Assembly: GCF_019977355.1 (NCBI RefSeq)
Contig: NZ_AP024655.1
Coordinates: 3,100,001 to 3,164,000 of the forward strand
DNA: 64,000 bases
DNA from: Arthrobacter sp. NicSoilB8
GTDB taxonomy: Bacteria > Actinomycetota > Actinomycetes > Actinomycetales > Micrococcaceae
Direction of reading: 5' to 3'
The translations under genes were made by a program, and so were the position numbers. Below are positions 26,646 to 33,564 of the stretch, piece after piece (position 1 is the stretch's first letter; every line of letters begins with the position of its first letter). Below the pieces are notes generated by a model. It had not been told where the DNA came from. It did not search any database and saw only the letters and a list, made by a program, of their open reading frames with translations.

Positions 26646-27068
26646 CTGGACCACTCTCCCGACGGCGCTCCCCCGCTGGCTGCCGCACCCCGGCACCTGC
26701 GCCGGCGACGCCTGCACACGGAGATCCCGGACGCCCTCCTGGTGCCCGGGGCGGAGCCGCTTCCGCTCACCGAACCGCCGGCCGAGGCGCCGGCCCCTCA
26801 GAGCCCTGACCCTGCAGAACCGGACACCACAGAGCAGGCCGCGGAAGGCCAGTACCCCGCAAGCGAAGACGCCGCAGGCGAGGAAGCCGCAGACGCGGCC
26901 GCTGCAGCCCGGGACAAAGAGGCCCGGGACAAAGAGGCACAGGACAAAGAGGCCCAGCAACTCGCCCGTGACAAGCTCTACCGGCGCAAGCGGCGGGTGG
27001 CCCTGGTGGCCGTCCTCGTTGTCGCCATCGCCGTGCCGGCAATCGTACTGGCCCTGCTGCTCGGCTGA
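26646..27068 (+). CDS. Low-complexity tail-anchored membrane protein, possible CTG start
   Basis: Unknown protein with a Pro/Glu/Ala-rich N-terminal part, a charged D-K-E-A-(R/Q) repeat, a basic patch (RRKRR) and a single C-terminal membrane helix that runs to the last residue, so the bulk should face the cytoplasm. The recognised short frame starts at GTG 26742 (108 aa), but no RBS precedes it. A perfect AGGAGG at 26635-26640 lies five bases before an in-frame CTG at 26646, and the frame between is open (LDHSPDGAPPL...). I use CTG (140 aa), an inference. Function unknown. Confidence 0.6.
   Translation: MDHSPDGAPPLAAAPRHLRRRRLHTEIPDALLVPGAEPLPLTEPPAEAPAPQSPDPAEPDTTEQAAEGQYPASEDAAGEEAADAAAAARDKEARDKEAQDKEAQQLARDKLYRRKRRVALVAVLVVAIAVPAIVLALLLG
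26910..26954 (+). repeat. 15-nt tandem repeat x3 in the tail-anchored protein gene
   Basis: Units 26910-26924, 26925-26939 and 26940-26954 share (C)GGGACAAAGAGGC and encode the D-K-E-A-R/Q ladder next to the membrane helix. Confidence 0.9.
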
Positions 27069-27118
27069 AGCCGGGCCACAAACCTTAGCAACCGTTCGCA
27101 CACCCTTGGGGATAAACC

Positions 27119-28264
27119 ATGCACAGCATCATGCCGATCTTCGGAACAAGGCCGGAAGCCATCAAAATGGCGCCGATCGTCAGCGCGCTGCAGGAGTCTC
27201 CGCTCTTCCGGTGCATCGTGACGGTCACGGGACAGCACCGCGAGATGCTGGACCAGGTCAACGAACTGTTCGGCATTGTTCCGGACCATGACCTCAACAT
27301 CCTGCAGCAGGGCCAGTCACTGTCGGCCATCATGACGCGGACCATTGACGGGCTGGAGAAGCTCTTCGCCGCCGCCCGTCCGGACGCCGTCGTGGTCCAG
27401 GGCGACACCACCACGTCCACGGCCGCCGCCATTGCGGCCTTCTACCACGGCATCCCGGTGGTCCATGTCGAGGCCGGGCTGCGCAGCGGAGACCTGCTCT
27501 CGCCGTTCCCGGAGGAAGCCAACCGGAAGATCACCAGCCAGATCACCCGCCTGCACCTGGCGCCCACTTCCACCAGCAGGGAAAATCTGCTGCGGGAAGG
27601 CATTAGCCCGGAGGACATCGTGGTGACCGGAAACACCGTGATCGATGCCCTTCTGGCCACGGTGGACAAGCAGCTGCCCTTCACCGACCCCCGGTTGGAA
27701 GAACTGGCAGCCAGCGGCCGCCCGGTCCTGCTGGTCACCACTCACCGGCGCGAAAACCAGGGCGAATCGATGCGCAGTGTAGGGCGGGCCCTGGCCCGGA
27801 TCGCCGACGCCGAGCCGGACCTCGTGATCGTCCTGCCCGCCCACAAGAATCCCGTGGTGCGCGAGGCAGTGCTTCCCGCGCTGGAGGGCAAAGCCAATGT
27901 CCTGGTCACGGAGCCGCTGGCCTACGGCGAGTTCACCCGGCTGCTGTCCCGGGCGCGCATCGTCCTCACCGACTCGGGCGGAGTGCAGGAGGAAGCCCCC
28001 AGCCTCGGCAAGCCGGTCCTGGTGATGCGCGACAACACCGAACGGCCCGAGGCCCTCGAGGCCGGCACTGTGAAGCTGATCGGCACGGACGAGGAGCGGA
28101 TTGTCACCGAGGTGACCCGTCTCCTGCACGATTCCGCGCACTTTGCCGCCATGGCAAACGCCGTGAACCCGTACGGCGACGGCAAGGCTGCCGCGCGGAC
28201 AGTGGCTGCCATTGAAGAGCTGCTCGGCGTCGGCTACCGGACCGCGGAGTTTGGCGAGGCGTAG
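27119..28264 (+). CDS. wecB: UDP-N-acetylglucosamine 2-epimerase (non-hydrolysing)
   Basis: Interconverts UDP-GlcNAc and UDP-ManNAc (381 aa). Conserved segments are FGTRPEAIKMAP at the N-terminus, HVEAGLRSGD, a TTHRREN catalytic segment and LTDSGGVQEEAPSLGKPV near residue 285. UDP-ManNAc is the precursor oxidised by the wecC product encoded at 47.8-49.1 kb, so the two together supply UDP-ManNAcA although 19 kb apart and on opposite strands. The start is ATG at 27119. A hairpin follows the gene. Confidence 0.95.
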   Translation: MHSIMPIFGTRPEAIKMAPIVSALQESPLFRCIVTVTGQHREMLDQVNELFGIVPDHDLNILQQGQSLSAIMTRTIDGLEKLFAAARPDAVVVQGDTTTSTAAAIAAFYHGIPVVHVEAGLRSGDLLSPFPEEANRKITSQITRLHLAPTSTSRENLLREGISPEDIVVTGNTVIDALLATVDKQLPFTDPRLEELAASGRPVLLVTTHRRENQGESMRSVGRALARIADAEPDLVIVLPAHKNPVVREAVLPALEGKANVLVTEPLAYGEFTRLLSRARIVLTDSGGVQEEAPSLGKPVLVMRDNTERPEALEAGTVKLIGTDEERIVTEVTRLLHDSAHFAAMANAVNPYGDGKAAARTVAAIEELLGVGYRTAEFGEA

Positions 28265-28298
28265 ACGGGTGCCGACCGCCTGCTGGGACGCCCGAAGG

Positions 28299-28332
28299 CC
28301 GCCTGACCTCGGAAGACATGTCGATCAGGCGG
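28299..28332 (+). terminator. Hairpin after wecB
   Basis: CCGCCTGA (28299-28306) pairs with TCAGGCGG (28325-28332), followed by GGCGTTTC. The loop is long (18 nt) and the T-run short. Confidence 0.45.
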
Positions 28333-28457
28333 GGCGTTTCGTGAAACAATGAGTGTTCAGCAGGCAAGGATGCGGGTTGCCCGGATTTGCGTTCTCTGAG
28401 TACGAAACCGGCCCCCCGGATTCAGGCTCGATTTCGCCACAACTCCAGGGGGTGCAC

Positions 28458-29390
28458 GTGGACCGCAGGACGTTCCTCGCCGTTCCCCTTGCCGTCGCGG
28501 CAGCCGCCCTGGCCGCCTGTACGCCCGAGCCGCCGGCACCGGCACCGCACGGCACGTCTGCCCCGGCAGTGCCGCCAACGCCCAAGGCCTCCCCCACGCC
28601 CAAGGCAGCCCCGTCAACACCGCAGGTGACCCCGCCAACACCCGAGGTTGGCCTCAAAGGCGTCGGCATGACCGGAATCAAGGAATTCGGCGCCAAGCAG
28701 CTGGATGCGCTCAACGTGGGCTGGTACTACACATGGGGCGCCGACTTCCCCGCCCTGAAGCTGGCCGCCACTCCTGCCCCTGAATTCGTGCCGATGGTCT
28801 GGGGGAAATCAACGTTGCGGAACAAGGCCATTGCGGAAATCCGGTCTGAGCTTGAAGTGTCCCGCGCCCGGCACCTGCTCGGCTTCAACGAACCCGACCA
28901 CAAGGGCCAGGCTGACATGTCTGTCAGCACGGCCATCAAACTGTGGCCCCAGCTGGAACGGGCCGGCCTCAGGCTGGGGTCGCCGGCTCCGGTCCAGGCC
29001 CTGGGCGATTGGCTCAAGCAGTTCATGGACGCCGCCGCCGCGAAGGACCTGCGGGTGGACTTCGTCACCATGCATCACTACGCGCCGCCCCGCGCAGACT
29101 CGTTCCTCAGAACGGTCCAGAAACTCCATGAACGCTATGGGAAGCCGGTCTGGATCACCGAATTCGCCGTAGCCGACTGGAAAGCCACCGCAACGTCCCC
29201 CACCCGGTTCACGGAGAAGCAGATTCTGGCTTTCATGAGCGAGACCGTTGCCGGGCTCCGGGAGATGCCCTACGTGGAGCGCTTCGCGTGGAAGACCAGG
29301 GCCCATGACGATCCGATCATGGGCGCGTCCGCCCTGCTGCGCGCTGACGGCTCCCTCTCCCCCACAGGCGAGCTGTACCGGTCTCTCTAG
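28458..29390 (+). CDS. GH128-type (Asl1-like) glycoside hydrolase, lipoprotein
   Basis: Predicted surface beta-glucan hydrolase (310 aa). A lipoprotein signal with LAAC lipobox follows MDRRTFLAVPL (also Tat-like); then comes a Pro/Thr/Lys linker with repeated S-P-T-P-K-A, then an Asl1-like TIM-barrel domain. GFNEPD carries the likely acid/base Glu and WITEFAV the likely nucleophile Glu. The start is GTG at 28458, five bases after AGGGGG at 28447-28452, which puts the signal peptide at the N-terminus; the longer frame from 28353 does not. It is a paralogue of the next gene. Family members cleave beta-1,3-glucans, but the substrate here could be the locally made polymer. Confidence 0.87.
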   Translation: MDRRTFLAVPLAVAAAALAACTPEPPAPAPHGTSAPAVPPTPKASPTPKAAPSTPQVTPPTPEVGLKGVGMTGIKEFGAKQLDALNVGWYYTWGADFPALKLAATPAPEFVPMVWGKSTLRNKAIAEIRSELEVSRARHLLGFNEPDHKGQADMSVSTAIKLWPQLERAGLRLGSPAPVQALGDWLKQFMDAAAAKDLRVDFVTMHHYAPPRADSFLRTVQKLHERYGKPVWITEFAVADWKATATSPTRFTEKQILAFMSETVAGLREMPYVERFAWKTRAHDDPIMGASALLRADGSLSPTGELYRSL

Positions 29391-29662
29391 GACCCGTCCC
29401 AGGCCGTGCCGGGGGCGCTGAAGGCGCACCGGAAAACTGCGCATTTCCTGTGTATATCCGGGATTTTCCGGCGTGTTCCCCGTGCTAAGTTGACTCCAGC
29501 CTCAGCTGAATCAGGGACCACACAGGCCAGAGCAGTCACTCGTCAATGCCGCCGTTCGAGCGCGGAATCCGTCGGGACGCACCCGCTTCCGGTTTTTGCG
29601 TCCCTGCACCGGTCATGGGGCGCCGGTCATGGAGCCCAGCCAACCTTCCACGAAAGGAACTC

Positions 29663-30526
29663 ATGGAACGCCGTAAGTTTCTTGCCATGCCCCTCGCCGC
29701 GCTGGCGGCGCCCGGAGCCCTGCTCGCCGCCAGCGCGGGATCCGCCCGGGCCGCCGCAATCCCGGCAGCAGTCCCGTCTGTCACCTTGCCCGCTGACACG
29801 CTCAAGGGCTTCGGGTGGGGCGGGAAAGACGCCCTGGCACTCCAGCAAATCAAGAGCCTCAAGTTGGACTGGCATTACACCTGGGGATCGCATTACAACG
29901 TCACCACCAACCCGGCCTTCGTCCCCATGATCAAGAGCGAGAGGACCCTGCTGGAGCAGGACGCCATCGGCTGGGTTACGCGGCAGCTGGGGGAAACAAG
30001 AACCAAGCACCTGCTGGGCTTTAACGAGCCGGACAACCGCGCCCAGGCGAACATGTCCGTCGACAGGGCCATCCAGCTTTGGCCCAAACTGCAGGCGACC
30101 GGGCTGCGGCTCGGATCCCCGGCGCCTGCGGGTACGGCGAGCCCCTGGCTTGCGGAGTTCATGGCCAAGGCCAAAAAGAAGGGGCTGCGGGTCGATTTCA
30201 TGACCATGCACCGCTATGCCTGGCCCAAGGCCGACGACTTCCTCAAAAAGGTGACGGAACTGCATGAGCGTTACGGCAAGCCCGTCTGGGTGACTGAGTA
30301 CGCGGTGGCCGACTGGGATGCGACGTCCAGCAGGCCCTGCGTGTATTCCCGGGCCCAGACCGAGGATTTCATGCGCGCCACGGTCGCCGGCCTGCGTGCC
30401 ATGCCGTTCGTCGAGCGATTCGCGTGGAAGACCCGGCCGGCCGGCGACATCAAAATGGGCTGCTCCGCCCTGTTCCACACGAACGGCACCCTCACCACCA
30501 CCGGGAAGCTCTACGCGTCCCTATGA
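29663..30526 (+). CDS. GH128-type (Asl1-like) glycoside hydrolase, secreted
   Basis: Paralogue of the preceding gene (287 aa). The signal peptide is MERRKFLAM... ending SARA, with an RRKFL twin-arginine motif and no lipobox, so it is probably released, perhaps through Tat. The catalytic domain starts near residue 48 (LKGFGWGG). GFNEPD and WVTEYAVADW hold the two predicted catalytic Glu. The start is ATG at 29663 with AAAGGA upstream; the frame extends to 29546 without plausible protein. The 272-bp gap before it contains an extended -10-like TGCTAAGTT near 29479-29487, so it may have its own promoter. It ends before a strong bidirectional terminator. Confidence 0.88.
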   Translation: MERRKFLAMPLAALAAPGALLAASAGSARAAAIPAAVPSVTLPADTLKGFGWGGKDALALQQIKSLKLDWHYTWGSHYNVTTNPAFVPMIKSERTLLEQDAIGWVTRQLGETRTKHLLGFNEPDNRAQANMSVDRAIQLWPKLQATGLRLGSPAPAGTASPWLAEFMAKAKKKGLRVDFMTMHRYAWPKADDFLKKVTELHERYGKPVWVTEYAVADWDATSSRPCVYSRAQTEDFMRATVAGLRAMPFVERFAWKTRPAGDIKMGCSALFHTNGTLTTTGKLYASL

Positions 30527-30591
30527 GGCACTGAGCGCCCCTCGGGCGGCAGAGGGACCACCTAGGGATCCGGCCGGGGCCCGCTAACGCC

Positions 30592-30634
30592 AAAAGGATC
30601 CCACCGGAGCGTTTTAGCCCGGTGGGATCCTTTT
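30592..30634. terminator. Strong bidirectional terminator between GH128 and ugd
   Basis: Perfect 16-bp inverted repeat, AAAAGGATCCCACCGG (30592-30607) and its complement at 30619-30634, with an 11-nt loop. The arms end in A4 and T4, so each strand has a GC stem followed by a U-run. It serves the plus-strand GH128 gene and the minus-strand ugd gene, both ending here. Confidence 0.9.
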
Positions 30635-30671
30635 GTGTTGCGGGTGCTGTATCAGCTTCGCTGACGGGCTC

Positions 30672-32018
30672 CTAGTTGGCTCCGCTGAGCTCCAACAGTT
30701 CGCTCTTGTGGCCGAGTGAGACGATGTCCCAGCCCGCAGCGTTCCACTTCTCGTGATCCAGGACGTTGCGGCCGTCAAACATGCGCTTGCGCGACACCGT
30801 TGCCGCCAGCTCGGCGGGATCGACATTCACGAATTCGGACCATTCCGTCAGCAGCATGACCAGGTCGGCGTCCGCCACGGCCGTGGCCAGGGAGTCGACG
30901 TAGTTCAGCCGCGGGTACCGCTTGGCAGCGTTCGCGTTGGCCGCGGGGTCATAGACGCTGACGTCGGCCCCGCTGTTGAACAGCCTGGCAGCCACGTCCA
31001 GCGCCGGTGAATCGCGGACGTCATCGCTGTTGGGCTTGAATGCGACGCCGAGGACGGCGACCCGCTTGCCTTCCAGGGTGCCCAGCAGTGTTTCTGCGAC
31101 GTGGACAGCACGGTCACGGCGGCGGAGGTTCACTTCGTCGACTTCGTTCAGGAAGCGCATAGTGGTGTCCAGACCAAGTTCGGAGACCCTGGCCTGGAGC
31201 GCCCGGATGTCCTTGGGCAGGCAGCCGCCGCCGAAGCCGATGCCGGCGTTGAGGAACCGGCGGCCGATGCGGGCATCGAGCCCGATCGCGTCGGCCAGCG
31301 TACGGATGTTGCCGCCGACGGTCTCCGTGACCTCGGAGAAAGCATTGATGAAGGAGATTTTGGTTGCCAGGAAGGCGTTAGCGGCGACCTTCACCAGTTC
31401 AGCCGTCTCGAAGTCCGTGGAGATGAACGGGGTCTCGCGGCTGATGGCGTCGGCGTAGACCTCGCGCAGCGTCTTTTCGGCGGCCGCGGAATCCACGCCA
31501 ATGACGAGGCGGTCGGGACGCAGGGTGTCCTCCACGGCGAAGCCCTCGCGCAGGAACTCGGGGTTCCAGGCGAAGTTGACCGTCACGCCGTCGCGCGATT
31601 CTTCGGCGACGAGGCCCTTGAGGCGGCGTGCGGAGCCCACCGGAACAGTGGACTTTCCAACGATGAGGGAGTCCTTCGTGGCGGCGCGGGCGATCGCCGC
31701 CACCGAGGCGTCCACGTACGTCATGTCGGCGGCGTGCTCGCCGGCCCGTTGCGGGGTGCCGACGGCGATGAAGTGGACGTCGCCGAAGGCGCCGGCCTCC
31801 TCAAACGAGGTGGTGAAGCGCAGGCGGCCGGATTCCGTGTGCTTGCGCAGGAGCTCCGGCAGGCCGGGCTCGTGGATGGGCAGTTCGCCCCGGCTGAGGC
31901 TGTCGATCTTTTCTTTGTCAACGTCGACGCCCAGGACTTCGAATCCCAGTTCAGCCATGCATGCCGCATGGGTCGCGCCGAGGTATCCCGTACCGATAAC
32001 GGTTAGTCGTAGTGTCAC
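30672..32018 (-). CDS. ugd: UDP-glucose 6-dehydrogenase
   Basis: Oxidises UDP-glucose to UDP-glucuronate with two NAD+ (448 aa). N-terminal Rossmann motif GTGYLGATHA (residues 8-17), central domain with the catalytic Cys in GFGGGCLPKD (about residue 260), and C-terminal NAD/UDP-binding domain with GVAFKPNSDDVRDSP. It supplies a uronic acid donor for the neighbouring glycosyltransferases. A -10-like TATAGT about 66 nt upstream suggests its own promoter. Confidence 0.95.
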   Translation of the reverse strand: MTLRLTVIGTGYLGATHAACMAELGFEVLGVDVDKEKIDSLSRGELPIHEPGLPELLRKHTESGRLRFTTSFEEAGAFGDVHFIAVGTPQRAGEHAADMTYVDASVAAIARAATKDSLIVGKSTVPVGSARRLKGLVAEESRDGVTVNFAWNPEFLREGFAVEDTLRPDRLVIGVDSAAAEKTLREVYADAISRETPFISTDFETAELVKVAANAFLATKISFINAFSEVTETVGGNIRTLADAIGLDARIGRRFLNAGIGFGGGCLPKDIRALQARVSELGLDTTMRFLNEVDEVNLRRRDRAVHVAETLLGTLEGKRVAVLGVAFKPNSDDVRDSPALDVAARLFNSGADVSVYDPAANANAAKRYPRLNYVDSLATAVADADLVMLLTEWSEFVNVDPAELAATVSRKRMFDGRNVLDHEKWNAAGWDIVSLGHKSELLELSGAN

Positions 32019-32083
32019 TAGTCCCCCAGTAGCTGCAGTTCATGTCATTGTCTTAGGCGCGGATGGCGCACCCAAACGCGTCC

Positions 32084-32089
32084 ACTATA
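32084..32089 (-). promoter_or_regulatory. Probable -10 element of ugd
   Basis: TATAGT on the minus strand in an AT-rich patch (CGATATATAGTGG). A T-rich tract lies in the -35 region but no good TTGACA is seen. The predicted start is near 32077. Confidence 0.4.
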
Positions 32090-32140
32090 TATCGGCACCT
32101 CGAAAAAACAGATTTCGCGGCCGCCGATCCTTGCCGGTCA

Positions 32141-32166
32141 GGGTCCGGGGGCCGGTCCCCGGGCCC
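32141..32166. terminator. GC hairpin after the GT61 gene
   Basis: CCGGGG (32145-32150) and CCCCGG (32157-32162) around a 6-nt loop, extendable by four further pairs including one G-U wobble on the plus strand. On the minus strand, the relevant one, a T6 run follows only about 30 nt later, so function is uncertain. Confidence 0.35.
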
Positions 32167-32179
32167 CACCCGGCGCCAG

Positions 32180-33499
32180 TCAAGCTACCGGGGCAATAAT
32201 CCGGGCTACCCGTGCTGAGAGCGTCTTGTTGACAGCGGACATGGCCTTGTCGACGTCGGCCACCGAGACGCCCCATGCCCTGTCGTACTTGCTCGCAGTA
32301 AGGTCGATTGGCGACCCGAGGACGACCTCAAGCCGGGCTCCCGTGGTCTGGTGGATGAGCACGTCGTCCTTGAGATAGAAGTTCCGCGGCCCCACAACCA
32401 GGTTGTGTGCTCCCGGTAACTGGAATGCGGCCAAGTACATCTGGCTCCCTACGCATCCGGCGAGTGAGACAGATTCCGCGGCCAGCCTGACCTGCTCGTG
32501 CACTGGCAGTTTTTCGGGCTGGACTATCTCGTAGCCCGCCGTCTGGAAGTAAGCTTCAACGTCTGCCTCATTGGTCAGGGGACGCTGTCCGTGGGCCGAT
32601 CTGGAGAGATAGACCTTCCGATACGGCGTGGCTGGCTGTGAATTAGCGGCCATGGTCCGCCACACCTTCTCTTGCAGCCGGGTAATCCAGCGATGGGTGC
32701 GCATGGCCATATCGGGGACGATGAGGTGCTCAACAACATCATGGGCAGAGGCGTGCGTGATGCGCTCTTTAGGGACCCCGGCCAACTCCAAAAGCGCGAC
32801 GCTGTGGTCGGCGAGGTCCGGTTCGAAGACGAGAAAGTTAATTTCTGACCGCAGGGCATCATTCATCAGATCCAGCGCCCATGCCCGCGACACGCCTTCG
32901 ACGAGGTTATGGCCGAAGTGGCGATGGACGTTACCCAGGAAGTAGTAGCTTCCCTTCAACTCGCGGGAGTCCGGGGCCTGCTTAAGCTGCAGGCCGGCCG
33001 GTGTGAGGGTCAGGTAGTCGGTGGCAATGCTGTTGTTGCCGTCCAGCACCCCGTACGACGCAGGGATCATGGCGCCATCGGCGGTCAGCAGCAACTGTCC
33101 GCCGTTATGGCCTTCGACCGGTGCGCCGGCTTCACACGACTCGATCGACCTTGCTGTAATCCGGCCTCCGAAGACGTGAGCGCGCTCAAGCATCCATAGG
33201 GATGGAATTATTACCGGTTCGGCTTTTTGGAGCCAGCAGTCCGGCATCATCTGATCATGGGCGCCCTGCGGGTCTCCAAGCGGCTCCTTGATGGCCTCGA
33301 GCAGGGTCCGCGGCGGGGCTGGGTCGATCACGGCGCAGGAACCGTCCACCGCCAGCCGGGCAACGGAGGCGGAGTCCGGCTGGGGCCGGCCGACCGACCC
33401 GGGCACCGCCAGCCGGGCCGGCGGCATCGAAGACGCGTCCAGTTGCGGCAGGATCCGTCCGGGCGCGAGGGGGTCACGCCCGGCAGAGGATTCAGTCAT
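32180..33499 (-). CDS. GT61-family (DUF563) glycosyltransferase
   Basis: A 439-aa cytoplasmic protein. The DUF563/GT61 segments are clear in the second half: KVYLSRSAHGQRPLTNE, VEAYFQTAGYEIVQPEKL and GSQMYLAAFQLPG, as in bacterial capsule-type transferases. The N-terminal 150 residues are more variable. It is the last gene of the coiled-coil/GT2-GT4/GT61 unit, 65 bp after the preceding stop. The start is ATG at 33499 without a strong RBS. Acceptor and donor are unknown; UDP-GlcA from the adjacent ugd is one candidate donor. Confidence 0.85.
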   Translation of the reverse strand: MTESSAGRDPLAPGRILPQLDASSMPPARLAVPGSVGRPQPDSASVARLAVDGSCAVIDPAPPRTLLEAIKEPLGDPQGAHDQMMPDCWLQKAEPVIIPSLWMLERAHVFGGRITARSIESCEAGAPVEGHNGGQLLLTADGAMIPASYGVLDGNNSIATDYLTLTPAGLQLKQAPDSRELKGSYYFLGNVHRHFGHNLVEGVSRAWALDLMNDALRSEINFLVFEPDLADHSVALLELAGVPKERITHASAHDVVEHLIVPDMAMRTHRWITRLQEKVWRTMAANSQPATPYRKVYLSRSAHGQRPLTNEADVEAYFQTAGYEIVQPEKLPVHEQVRLAAESVSLAGCVGSQMYLAAFQLPGAHNLVVGPRNFYLKDDVLIHQTTGARLEVVLGSPIDLTASKYDRAWGVSVADVDKAMSAVNKTLSARVARIIAPVA

Positions 33500-33564
33500 G
33501 ATTGCGAGATTACAGGAACATGCCGGTCCCTGATGAGCCGAACCAGGCTTGGCGCCCGCTTTGG

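Noticed and set aside
26742..27068. GTG 26742 as the start of the tail-anchored protein
   Set aside because: No RBS precedes it, whereas AGGAGG fits the in-frame CTG at 26646; kept as the alternative.
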